Shown: positions 25,868-33,658 of the stretch, one piece after another | Position numbering within the stretch: position 1 is the first letter of the stretch | Layout: every line of letters starts with the position of its first letter | DNA from: Parabacteroides sp. | Lineage (GTDB): Bacteria > Bacteroidota > Bacteroidia > Bacteroidales > Tannerellaceae | DNA length: 64,000 bases | Direction of reading: 5' to 3' | Assembly (NCBI GenBank): GCA_017937385.1 | Contig: JAGBDR010000009.1 | Coordinates: forward strand, 1-64,000 | Program-made: the position numbers and the translations under genes | Notes under the pieces: model-generated | Told to the model about the DNA's origin: nothing | The model's input: the letters and a program-made list of their open reading frames with translations, nothing else | The model's database searches: none

Positions 25868-25906
25868 CGCTTGATATAGATTAAGTTATTATATAATGAA
25901 TGGAAT

Positions 25907-25956
25907 AAAAAAGAGGGACAACCAAAGGGTTGTAAGTCTTTTTGGTCTCCCTCTTT
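25907..25956 (-). terminator. Hairpin with T-run upstream of the isomerase gene
   Basis: On the minus strand AAAGAGGGA (25956-25948) pairs with TCCCTCTTT (25918-25910), followed by TTTATT; an inner stem CAACC/GGTTG extends it. It lies right after the susD remnant and before the isomerase start. It can be the old susD terminator. A TACTTTTG box at 25977-25970 just upstream would make it a leader attenuator for the isomerase operon instead. Confidence 0.6.
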
Positions 25957-25982
25957 ATTTATTAAGAAACAAAAGTAATCAA

Positions 25983-26330
25983 TTATTCCATTGTCGGATT
26001 AAAAGTTCCGCCCCAATTATTATTTTGTTCGAGATTCGGGTTCTGATCCAAATTACTTTTCTGAATCGGGAAGAAATAGAACGATTCTTCAATCACGAAC
26101 TCACGTTCTGCCGCTTCCGTATAGATGAACATCAATTCAGCCATACGCATGAAGATGTAGTCTATATCGTAGGTCAGTTCCTCCCGTTCCCCCTCCATCA
26201 TCATCTGTTTTCGGCTGTTGTGCCCAAACAGCAATCATGGCATTATCTCTGCTAACCCATAATCATCCAGCGCATACTGGAGATTCATTCCATACCGAGG
26301 AGCAACATCATCCTCCTATTACCGACACAG
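25983..26330 (-). pseudogene. Remnant of a SusD/RagB-family gene
   Basis: A minus-strand frame of 83 codons (25983-26234) ends like a SusD protein: RMAELMFIYTEAA, then FYFFPIQKSNLDQNPNLEQNNNW, the usual C-terminal pattern. The segment between the two motifs that normally spans over a hundred residues is missing. Upstream, in a broken frame (about 26235-26330), another SusD-like stretch (RYGMNLQYALDDYG) can be read. No start, lipoprotein signal or SusC partner is present. This is a deleted, decayed susD, probably once transcribed together with the isomerase genes. Confidence 0.7.
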
Positions 26331-26380
26331 CTTTCTTTTTTAACTGTTTCATGTTTTTTTATTTTTTAATTATTAATAGT

Positions 26381-26770
26381 TCAATCGTGATTTTCACGAC
26401 CGTTTATATCTTTCTCTTCTGCATCTCCTTTGTAGAAGCTACGCAAATAATGTTTCACGCTATCCGTATCTTTCCATTGCCGGCTAAATGATACGTATAC
26501 CCCATAATAATAAAGGCTATAAAGAAGTATCGAAAAAAACAACAGGAACTTACGGTACACGCCCTGCTTTCTTTCTATCCAACCGACAACCAGATACGAA
26601 ACCAACAACAAAATTCCCGGCAAGGACAAATAAAGGTAACGGTCTGCAACGATTCCCAAACGGGGAAAACCATTGGAAAATACCGGTAAATAACAAACCG
26701 TCACCAGCCCGTAAAGAAGCAGGAAGCCGAACAGTAATCGAATGGCTACAAAGTTGTTTTGTCTTTTCAT
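26381..26770 (-). pseudogene. C-terminal fragment of a TMTC-like membrane protein
   Basis: A 129-codon frame with three hydrophobic segments. The stretch GIVADRYLYLSLPGILLL resembles the ADRYTYLP-type motif of large membrane proteins with C-terminal TPR repeats (TMTC/DUF1736 kind), which have about ten helices. Only the last helices are present, and the tail is charged and short. No promoter box was found upstream. I read it as a 5'-truncated remnant; a small stand-alone membrane protein is the alternative. Confidence 0.5.
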
Positions 26771-26848
26771 TTTCTTGCCTTTTATATTGGCTAAACGAAC
26801 AACTCCGGAAAAATACGGAGCTAAAGGGGCACTTTTTCAAAAAAGTAT

Positions 26849-26856
26849 TACATTTG
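26849..26856 (+). promoter_or_regulatory. Promoter -7 box for the toxin-antitoxin pair
   Basis: TACATTTG, 22 nt upstream of the toxin ATG at 26879. Confidence 0.5.
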
Positions 26857-26878
26857 TCTTTGAAAAAACAATGGAATT

Positions 26879-27427
26879 ATGACATTTGACGATATAACAG
26901 AAGATGGCAGACTTTGGGCAGTCCGTTATGATGAAGAAAAGGATAATGCTCTTTATACATTGTTCGACCAATGGAGCGACGTGATATGGTTGCGCTCTTT
27001 TTTCAAGGCCAACTGGCAGGACTTAACTTCATATTTCAAGATAACCGATGTCAATCAAGCTGTTGAAAAAACCATAGAGGATAGCGACAAATTACAAGGT
27101 ATCATCATGGATATTTCTCCCAATGCCAATCTGGATGAGATATTCCATCCATTGGAGAACTTCAGAACAACGGACATTCTTTTAGGAAAGGAAAAAGCAA
27201 GACTAAAAAGAAAAGAACGGCATTCATCATGGCTTCGTATCTATGCCATCAAACTTGCAGAAGGTATATATGTTATTACAGGAGGAGCCATCAAGTTGAC
27301 ATTCAAAATGGAAGAACGTGAACATACCCGACAAGAACTGATAAAATTAGAAAAAGTTCGTTCATTCTTATTGAATGAAAACATCATTGATAATGATAGT
27401 TTTGTTGAATATATGAATACAATATAA
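26879..27427 (+). CDS. Putative toxin of a type II toxin-antitoxin pair (RelE/HigB-like)
   Basis: A 182-residue soluble protein, AT-rich compared with its neighbours. The second half has the beta pattern of RelE/HigB-like toxins (WLRIYAIKLAEGIYVITGGAIKLT, about 117-140) with basic residues before it (KARLKRKERHSS). The first half is a longer extension whose role I cannot name. It is followed 16 nt later by an XRE-type HTH protein, the toxin-first order of higBA operons. Such toxins cleave mRNA, usually on the ribosome. Assignment rests mainly on gene pairing and partial motif likeness. Confidence 0.62.
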   Translation: MTFDDITEDGRLWAVRYDEEKDNALYTLFDQWSDVIWLRSFFKANWQDLTSYFKITDVNQAVEKTIEDSDKLQGIIMDISPNANLDEIFHPLENFRTTDILLGKEKARLKRKERHSSWLRIYAIKLAEGIYVITGGAIKLTFKMEEREHTRQELIKLEKVRSFLLNENIIDNDSFVEYMNTI

Positions 27428-27443
27428 AAACAAGGAGGTGAAT

Positions 27444-27752
27444 ATGAACAGTACTGTACAAAAACTCAACGAACACAAGTCTTCAACTCCTTCAAAATGG
27501 AGAGAAGAAGCTGAATTCAGAATAGCCAACAAGAGTTGGTTGCGTAACTCTCAGCATATTGCGATAATGATGCTTGATAAGATGGAAAAACTGGGTCTTA
27601 CTCAAAAGTCATTGGCTGAGAAAATGGGATGTAGCCAACAATATGTATCAAAGATACTGAAAGGCCGGGAAAACCTTTCTATCGAAACTTTATGCAAGAT
27701 AGAAAATGCATTGGGACTTTCATTGCTTCCACAGATAACAGAAACATATTGA
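27444..27752 (+). CDS. XRE-family helix-turn-helix antitoxin
   Basis: A 102-residue protein with a clear HTH_3 domain at about 45-97: LGLTQKSLAEKMGCSQQYVSKILKGRENLSIETL. The start at ATG 27444 is set by a perfect AAGGAGGTGA Shine-Dalgarno at 27432-27441, rare in Bacteroidetes; a GTG six bases upstream lies within that site. It should neutralise the upstream protein and repress the shared promoter. The strong Shine-Dalgarno and low GC hint at recent transfer. Confidence 0.85.
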   Translation: MNSTVQKLNEHKSSTPSKWREEAEFRIANKSWLRNSQHIAIMMLDKMEKLGLTQKSLAEKMGCSQQYVSKILKGRENLSIETLCKIENALGLSLLPQITETY

Positions 27753-27777
27753 TACAAACAAAGATGTGCCAAAACTA

Positions 27778-27808
27778 TTTTGTCCCCGCATCAGACGCGG
27801 GGACAAAA
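27778..27808. terminator. Hairpin after the toxin-antitoxin operon
   Basis: TTTTGTCCCCGC (27778-27789) pairs perfectly with GCGGGGACAAAA (27797-27808) over a 7-nt loop. It lies 25 nt after the HTH stop. There is no separate T-run, so termination is likely but not certain. Confidence 0.6.
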
Positions 27809-27959
27809 GATTGACACCGTTTGCCGGTAGACAGATCGTAAGCGTGCAACTTCCGACAGGTTGAATCGTACATCCACAACAGCTTCAACAGTGGGTTCAA
27901 GGCAATTGGAGAGAAACCATAAGAGTGGATATTTCTTTCCGGACAGGGACTTATCGACA

Positions 27960-28450
27960 ACAAAAATATACAATATCCCCCTATTGGGACATTTTCTATT
28001 TAGAAGAAAATCTTGAACGGAGCATGTGTGACATTTTTATCCCTTTAACTGGAATTCATTGACAATCGACAGAAACAGATCGGGAAGAAATCGGAAAACA
28101 AAGCCTATTTGTTACAAAAAAGCAAGGATAACTGACATTGTGGAAAAGCTAAACTCCCGGAGAATCGCCTGTAGCAAACAAAAGTTTCCTCCGTTCCGAA
28201 TATCGCAAAAGCAATTTCCTCCTTTTCCGCCATGAAGAGGGACTTCATCGCCACGACGACCGTCTTCATTGCTCCTGAAGTCCGACTTCGTGACCTATGA
28301 AATCCGACTTCACGGCGATAACGACCGCCTTCAAAGTAAAAAACCAAGCACCTCACGGCAAAAACCCCTCTTTTCTTGATAAAAAACCGGAATTTACGGA
28401 CAATCTAAAAGAATGTCTTTTGTCGTTAAAAAAACAACAATATACAATAA
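27960..28450. repeat. Long non-coding repeat, copy A
   Basis: About 490 nt that align without net gaps to 59159-59649 (constant offset of 31,199). In the core (28141-28320) about 155 of 180 bases are identical by hand alignment. It contains two copies of GACTTCA-N8-ACGACCGYCTTCA (28241-28268 and 28306-28333) and a GAAGTCCGACTTC dyad between them. Reading frames in it (for example 28105-28356, minus) are interrupted in copy B, and base changes are not biased to third codon positions. Both borders carry TATACAATA-like words. No gene is seen in 27809-28576. Confidence 0.85.
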
Positions 28451-28576
28451 CCCCATCCGAATACAGAGTATCCATATTTACCATTGCATACAACCCTTGA
28501 CCGGAATAGATAAAATATATTTGACAAATGCGGAATATCAAGATAGGGTTGGAAAGAGAGAAGAGGAGTTGTAAAC

Positions 28577-28641
28577 ATTTATGATTTAAGATTTATGATT
28601 TATTTTATCGGCACATAAATCATAAATCTTAAATCATAAAT
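28577..28641. repeat. 27-bp perfect inverted repeat after the Tat isomerase gene
   Basis: Arms 28577-28603 and 28615-28641 are exact reverse complements with an 11-nt loop, made of the words ATTTATGATT and AAGATTTATG. It lies 10 nt past the stop of the gene at 28651 and would form a very stable 3' hairpin; it may act as terminator or mRNA end protector. Confidence 0.85.
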
Positions 28642-28650
28642 CTCATAAGC

Positions 28651-29592
28651 TTACTTTACAAATGAGGATTTCAACAGGTAATCGACACTTTTCTTCACGC
28701 CCTCGAACTGATGTCCGCTACCTGTACCTTCCATTTCGACAAAAAAGTCTTTATGGCCGTTTGCATAGAAATGCTTAAATATCTGCTCGAAATTCATCAT
28801 GCCGGAATCACCCAAAACATAGCGGTCCTTGATGTGGAGTACTTTGATACGGTCTGCATATTTCGTGATATATTCAACCGGGTCCTGCTGACCCATAACC
28901 GCCCAGTACACATCCATCTCAAAGAAAACCAATGACGGGTCCGTATTCGCCAGGAAGATATCATACACCTTTTCGCCCTTGTTGTTACGTCCGAACTTCA
29001 TTTCCGCACCGCCTGGAACCACTTTGGCAAATTCCATATCATGGTTATGATAACCGAACGGAATACCAGCCGCTTTCACGATCTTGCCGGCTTCGTTGAA
29101 GACTTCACAAACAAACTTCGTTTCTTCCACATTAGGAGTCTTGGGCTGGCCGGGCTGAACCAGATATTTCACACCTAACTTGGCATGGTCGTCAGCCGTC
29201 TTTTTCCAAAATTCCTTGATGGTATTCAGATTCTCTTTTGTGTATTCGTGAACAGGAGGATTCACATGAGAACTCAAGATCTTAATGCCGGCATCGTCTG
29301 CCATCTTCTTAAAATCCATCAATTCGATATCACGGATCTTGCCGTTACCATAACCGGCAAGTTCGATGGTCTGATATCCCATCTTTTTCAATTTCTTCAA
29401 TCCTTCCGGGACATTCGTGTATAACTCGTTGCCTAAAGAATAGATTTGCAAACCGATATTCTTAGCTGCCATCGCTTCGGAAGCGGCAGATGTTGCAGGC
29501 TGCGCTGCTACGGCGTTCCCTACCTTGCCGGCCATCAGGCCACCCAATGTAAACAAGGACGCATTTCTCAAAAAGTTTCTTCTATTAATCAT
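28651..29592 (-). CDS. Tat-exported sugar phosphate isomerase/epimerase-family protein
   Basis: A 313-residue TIM-barrel protein with a twin-arginine-like signal (MINRRNFLRNASLFTLGGLM) and processing likely after residue 30. Motifs for the metal site include SSHVNPP (about 106-112), YHNHDMEF (about 181-188), FEMDVYW and the late VEMEG. It belongs to the same fold family as 24977-25867 and to the group found in 3-keto-glycoside clusters. It stands alone between two repeat elements with its own -7 box, on the same strand as the DUF1080 set but separated from it by the scrapyard region. Confidence 0.87.
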   Translation of the reverse strand: MINRRNFLRNASLFTLGGLMAGKVGNAVAAQPATSAASEAMAAKNIGLQIYSLGNELYTNVPEGLKKLKKMGYQTIELAGYGNGKIRDIELMDFKKMADDAGIKILSSHVNPPVHEYTKENLNTIKEFWKKTADDHAKLGVKYLVQPGQPKTPNVEETKFVCEVFNEAGKIVKAAGIPFGYHNHDMEFAKVVPGGAEMKFGRNNKGEKVYDIFLANTDPSLVFFEMDVYWAVMGQQDPVEYITKYADRIKVLHIKDRYVLGDSGMMNFEQIFKHFYANGHKDFFVEMEGTGSGHQFEGVKKSVDYLLKSSFVK

Positions 29593-29615
29593 GGTCTATT
29601 AAATTTAGAATGCTC

Positions 29616-29623
29616 CAAAGGTA
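29616..29623 (-). promoter_or_regulatory. Promoter -7 box for the Tat isomerase gene
   Basis: TACCTTTG on the minus strand, 24 nt upstream of the start; a TTG lies 22 nt further up, slightly beyond the usual spacing. Confidence 0.45.
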
Positions 29624-29717
29624 TGATTTAATTCTGATAATTATACAATAAGCCGTTTGAAAAATCCGAAATATTTACTTAAACTTTCGATTCTTATCAT
29701 GACTATAAATCCTGATT

Positions 29718-32096
29718 TTATTCCGATTTTATGTTCTTGACCGGGTTTTCGTTGGCAACATGCCAGTTCTGGAATGTCACAGTTATAACCGTAATGATTC
29801 CGACAATCAGGAGGGCCAACGGGAACACCCACCAATACATCGGCGTGCGATAAGCAAAGTTTTCCAACCAACGGCTGGCACCATACCAAGCAACCGGAGC
29901 TGCAAGGAAAAAGCAGATCAGCAAAATCCAGAAATAGTTCACATTAAACCTGTACAAAATCTCCATCGTCGACGACCCCAACACCTTGCGCACGGCAATC
30001 TCCTTCCGTTTATATTCGCTCTCGAACACGACCAAGCCGAACACGCCCACAATCGAGATAAAGATAGCGACAAGGCTGAACAAGGTGATCAATGAACCGA
30101 TCTTCAATTCCTTTTCGTAAGTCTGTTGCAAAACTTCGTCATAGAAGCGGACCACAAAAGGATACTCCGCATCAAACTTTTCCAGCGACTCGCGCACATG
30201 CGCCATCCCGGCACGCAAGTCGCTTCCCGCCTTGAACTTCACGTAAGCGACATTATAAACAACCATGTACTGTCCCCACCGGTATTTTCCCCAAAGATAG
30301 AACGCCATCGGGGAAACCTCCTGACGGAAAGAGGCAAACTTGACATCCGGGATAAAGCCGATAATCTCATCGCCGTTAATCATCTCGCCCAGCTTCAGGT
30401 CATATTGCGCCCGCGCCTTCTCGTTGAAAATATAGCAGCCGTTTTCCTTCAATTCATCTTCCGAACGGAAATCGCGTCCCTCCTTCAGCTCAATGCCCAT
30501 CATTTCCAGAAAGGAGGCAGAGACGGGAAGACACTGGAAGTTGATGTCATTCCCATTATACTCGCGTCCCCAGCCCATATACTGGTCCTGGCTTGAGAGC
30601 AGGAACTCGGAATAAGCGACACCGTCCACACCCGAAAACGTCTTCAACTGGTTCGTGAAAGCCTCCCGTTCCTTATTGATATTGCCATTCAAATGGACAA
30701 TGATAACCTCATCCTTGTCATAGCCCAACGGTGCGTTTTGCATATATCGGTTTTGCAAATACATAAACAAGGAACCAATAATCAGGATGAAAGAAACGAC
30801 AAACTGAATACCGACCAATACGCTTCGCATCCGCCGTCCGGCAGGTGAAAGTCCGAAACTTCCTTTCAGCACCAAAGCTGGCGGAAAAGAGGTGACATAA
30901 TAGGAAGGATAAAGCCCAGCCAACAGGCCGACCAGTACCGAAATAACTGCCGTTGTCCCGATAATCAGCGGTTGTGCCCCAAACGAAATATCGGCATCCA
31001 CCAGCGAGATAAGTAGCGTCCGCTGTGCCATATACAAGAAAAAGAGCGAAAGCAAATAAGCAAACAGACTGATACCGACCGCCTCTGCCAACAAACTCAA
31101 GCGCAACGCACGATCGGAACTCCCCAATACCTTCTGCGTATTGATACTCTTAATGCGCATCGGAGTCAACGCCGTGCTGAAATTAGTAAAGTTGATACCG
31201 GCAATCAGTAGGATGACAAAAGCGATGGAGAAAAGCACTAACAACGTCTGCCGGCTCGCCTTCGGCATCGAATCGAAACTCACGTTGTTCAGGAAATGAA
31301 GATCCGGCAAAGAAGTCAGACGCAAGTCCCGGCCATTCTCTTTACCCCATTCAAACTCGTTTCCAAAAACCTCCTTCGCATTGAAGTTGCGTTTGAAGTT
31401 GTCCAAGACCTCATCCTTGTTGGTTCCCTTTTCGAGGCGGACAAAGAAAAGGTAGTTCCAGTTACCCCAACTACTAAAATTATCCTGCGGATGCATCGTC
31501 GCGTACATAATGTTCTTCAAAGCCGAATTGCGGGGAAAATCCTTATAGACTCCTTTTACAATCTTCGCGCCTTCCTGCGGATTAGATGAAATCAACTGCT
31601 TGCCCATAGCTGATTCATCTCCAAAAAGCTTCTTCGCCATACTTTCCGGAAGGACTACACTGTTCGGTTCATCCAACGAATGCTCGTCCCCTTCAATCAT
31701 CTCAAAACTGAACACATTCAAGATTCCGGAAGTCACAATCCACATATCTTCTTTATAACTCGTCCGCTGTCCACCTTCTTCTACATAGAAAAAATGATTA
31801 CCGTTCCATGCACTCAAAAGGCATCCTTCTTTTATAAGAGGGGAAGATTCAGTAAACGCCCGTGCGAATGGACGACAGATGACAGCCTGTGAATCTCCTT
31901 TCGTCCCATTCAGAAGATCCAGACGATAGATGTCGTCCGCATCCTGATGAAAGCAATCGAACGTATAATCATAATTCACCTGCATCATAATGAGCATAAA
32001 GGCTACAAAAGCGATGCTCAACCCCAGCACATTCAAAACAGAAGCGGTCTTGAACCGACGGAGCACACTCAAGAAATTTCGCAAAATCGTTTTCAT
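29718..32096 (-). CDS. FtsX/MacB-type ABC transporter permease, no ATPase partner nearby
   Basis: A 792-residue permease with two copies of the MacB periplasmic core plus FtsX membrane unit: helices near 20-40, 285-310, 340-365, 380-405, then 425-445 and three at the C-terminus (670-770). The pattern NFTNFSTALTPMRIKSINTQKVLGSS and later YKRKEIAVRKVLGSS are the coupling segments of each half. Such proteins transmit force across the envelope to export peptides or lipids. No ATP-binding gene adjoins it. Upstream are a sigma-54-like promoter (32182-32197) and paired dyads (32254-32293), suggesting control by a response-regulator-type activator. Confidence 0.88.
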   Translation of the reverse strand: MKTILRNFLSVLRRFKTASVLNVLGLSIAFVAFMLIMMQVNYDYTFDCFHQDADDIYRLDLLNGTKGDSQAVICRPFARAFTESSPLIKEGCLLSAWNGNHFFYVEEGGQRTSYKEDMWIVTSGILNVFSFEMIEGDEHSLDEPNSVVLPESMAKKLFGDESAMGKQLISSNPQEGAKIVKGVYKDFPRNSALKNIMYATMHPQDNFSSWGNWNYLFFVRLEKGTNKDEVLDNFKRNFNAKEVFGNEFEWGKENGRDLRLTSLPDLHFLNNVSFDSMPKASRQTLLVLFSIAFVILLIAGINFTNFSTALTPMRIKSINTQKVLGSSDRALRLSLLAEAVGISLFAYLLSLFFLYMAQRTLLISLVDADISFGAQPLIIGTTAVISVLVGLLAGLYPSYYVTSFPPALVLKGSFGLSPAGRRMRSVLVGIQFVVSFILIIGSLFMYLQNRYMQNAPLGYDKDEVIIVHLNGNINKEREAFTNQLKTFSGVDGVAYSEFLLSSQDQYMGWGREYNGNDINFQCLPVSASFLEMMGIELKEGRDFRSEDELKENGCYIFNEKARAQYDLKLGEMINGDEIIGFIPDVKFASFRQEVSPMAFYLWGKYRWGQYMVVYNVAYVKFKAGSDLRAGMAHVRESLEKFDAEYPFVVRFYDEVLQQTYEKELKIGSLITLFSLVAIFISIVGVFGLVVFESEYKRKEIAVRKVLGSSTMEILYRFNVNYFWILLICFFLAAPVAWYGASRWLENFAYRTPMYWWVFPLALLIVGIITVITVTFQNWHVANENPVKNIKSE

Positions 32097-32181
32097 TCCT
32101 ATTCCAATTATTATTATTTCATTTCCCTTTCAAACCGTTGGCCGGACCCCATATTCATCGCACGCCAACCTTTTTATAAGA

Positions 32182-32197
32182 AACAAAAAATATGCCA
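32182..32197 (-). promoter_or_regulatory. Sigma-54-like promoter for the ABC permease
   Basis: Minus strand TGGCATATTTTTTGTT compares with TGGCAC-R-N4-TTGCW: the -24 GG is present and spacing is exact, but the -12 GC is GT. It lies about 85 nt upstream of the permease start, and dyads that could bind an activator lie 57-96 nt further up. Confidence 0.45.
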
Positions 32198-32253
32198 AAC
32201 GTAATAATCTACTACAAATCAAACACATAACATACTACCCAATTCTTCTCCAC

Positions 32254-32293
32254 TGTCCAATAATTAGACACTACTGTCTATTTTTTTGACAGT
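32254..32293. promoter_or_regulatory. Two dyads, likely activator sites
   Basis: TGTCCAATAATTAGACA (32254-32270) and ACTGTC-N9-GACAGT (32273-32293) are inverted repeats with the same TGTC/GACA ends. Their centres are about 21 nt apart, two helical turns, so two dimers could bind the same face. Position upstream of the sigma-54-like site fits an enhancer. The rest of 32294-32545 shows nothing I can name. Confidence 0.5.
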
Positions 32294-32545
32294 CTGTTTT
32301 CAAGCCGTACCCATTCGGTGAAAACGTTCAAAGCGACTTTCGTCGATGGAACCAGTGGAACATGCTGAGATAAGAAATTAACTTCCCCCAAAAGAGCTGT
32401 TCACAAATAGATGTTAATTCACTCTTTTATCTCCGAACCAAATTCTTATCAGTACTGTTTTTATAGTGTGAATCAGGCAATGGTACCAACACCTAATTTT
32501 CACGTTATTGATCTTTATACATTCATACATAAAAAAATTATTCGT

Positions 32546-32803
32546 ATGTATTTTATATGGTATATTCTTATCGGAATCTTAGCCGGTTTCATAGCCGGCA
32601 AGATCATGCGAGGTGGAGGATTCGGCCTCCTTATCAATTTGCTGGTCGGCATAATCGGCGGTCTGTTGGGCGGCTGGGTTTTCGGTCTGTTGGGCATTGC
32701 AACTACCGGTATCTTGGGTAGCCTGATCACTTCCGTTATTGGAGCTATCTTGTTATTGTGGATTGTTTCATTAATCAAAAATCCGCATAAAACAGATATA
32801 TAA
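32546..32803 (+). CDS. GlsB/YeaQ/YmgE-family stress membrane protein
   Basis: An 85-residue protein with three glycine-rich membrane helices: WYILIGILAGFIAGKIM, LLINLLVGIIGGLLGGWVFGLLG and the last from SLITSVIGAILLLWIVSL. This is the transglycosylase-associated (GlsB/YeaQ) family of small stress-induced membrane proteins of unknown action. ATG 32546 is preferred; an upstream frame from 32411 adds a non-conserved hydrophilic part. It leads a group of three small genes with the YtxH-like and lysine-rich proteins. Confidence 0.85.
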   Translation: MYFIWYILIGILAGFIAGKIMRGGGFGLLINLLVGIIGGLLGGWVFGLLGIATTGILGSLITSVIGAILLLWIVSLIKNPHKTDI

Positions 32804-32838
32804 TCAATTATTTATTCATCTTTTAAAACTGTTGAATT

Positions 32839-33135
32839 ATGGAAACAAGTTGTTCAAAATTTTGGCTGGGCCTGGGTTTAGGCTCGATTATCGGTGTAGT
32901 AGCTTACCGTTTTAGCTGTACTTCCAAAGGCAAAATGCTAAAAGAAAAAGCATGTCACGCCCTTCATCGGATGGGTGGTAAAGCAGAAGAGATGATTGAT
33001 TCTGCAAAAGACAAAGTCGTGGACGCCGGAACAAAAGTAGCAGACAAAGTTGCACATGAAACTTTCAACATCGCAGAAAAAGCCGATGATGTGAGAAACA
33101 AAGTACACAATTTTGCCGACAATACAAAGAAGTAA
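32839..33135 (+). CDS. YtxH-domain small protein
   Basis: A 98-residue protein with one N-terminal membrane helix (FWLGLGLGSIIGVVAYRF, about 8-25) and an amphipathic helical tail rich in Lys, Asp and Ala (SAKDKVVDAGTKVADKVAHE), like YtxH / apolipoprotein-like stress proteins. It starts 35 nt after the GlsB-like gene, so it is probably co-expressed. Function unknown; envelope stress is suggested by family and neighbour. Confidence 0.8.
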   Translation: METSCSKFWLGLGLGSIIGVVAYRFSCTSKGKMLKEKACHALHRMGGKAEEMIDSAKDKVVDAGTKVADKVAHETFNIAEKADDVRNKVHNFADNTKK

Positions 33136-33249
33136 TTGCATAGCGGTCCAAAATAATAAAGTCATAGATTGACACCGTTATCAAAACAAAAAAACAACAA
33201 AAAAACAAACGGTTATTCCGTATATATTCACTTTTTAATTTACCGTATT

Positions 33250-33360
33250 ATGAACAAAAAGAATGAAAAGAAACCGGTAGAAGCAAAGGGAATGAAAAAA
33301 GAAGCCCAAGCAAAAGAGTGCAAGTGCTCAACTTCTGAAAAGAAATCGGTTAAAAAGTAA
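33250..33360 (+). CDS. 36-residue lysine-rich small protein
   Basis: ATG 33250 opens a 36-residue frame of mostly Lys, Glu and Ala (MNKKNEKKPVEAKGMKKE) with a CKC pair and a KSVKK end. The frame is open upstream to 33169, but that part is dissimilar in composition. It follows the YtxH gene by 114 nt and is closed by a good terminator at 33393-33430, which supports a real transcript end. No family recognised. Confidence 0.55.
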   Translation: MNKKNEKKPVEAKGMKKEAQAKECKCSTSEKKSVKK

Positions 33361-33392
33361 CCGAAACATCACTTGTAAGTAATTAACCTCTA

Positions 33393-33430
33393 TCCCCGGC
33401 GAAGAAAAGTATCTTCGCCGGGATTTTTTA
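33393..33430 (+). terminator. Intrinsic terminator of the small stress-protein group
   Basis: CCCGGCGAAGA (33395-33405) pairs with TCTTCGCCGGG (33412-33422), loop AAAGTA, followed by ATTTTTT. From here to 33658 nothing else is seen. Confidence 0.9.
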
Positions 33431-33658
33431 TGTTACCCACCAAACCATCAGAGCAACCGCATCCCAATCAAGATCAAATCAAATACACCTGCCCAAGCAT
33501 AACTTTAGGAGAACCGAACCTACGCTTTACGCCTCCTACTCCATAGCTTTACGGATCAGATTACACCTGCCGGAAAGAAAAGAAGTCAACCCTTTTGGCA
33601 TCCGAATAAATTTTGTAGCTCCCGATCGCCCAACAGTAAGTAAAAGACAAAAAAAGGG

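Noticed and set aside
28105-28356. Minus-strand 83-codon frame in repeat copy A
   Set aside because: The matching frame in copy B has a stop, and base differences show no third-position bias.
28297-28500. Plus-strand 67-codon frame in repeat copy A
   Set aside because: Not kept in copy B, extends past the repeat border, and no motif is seen.
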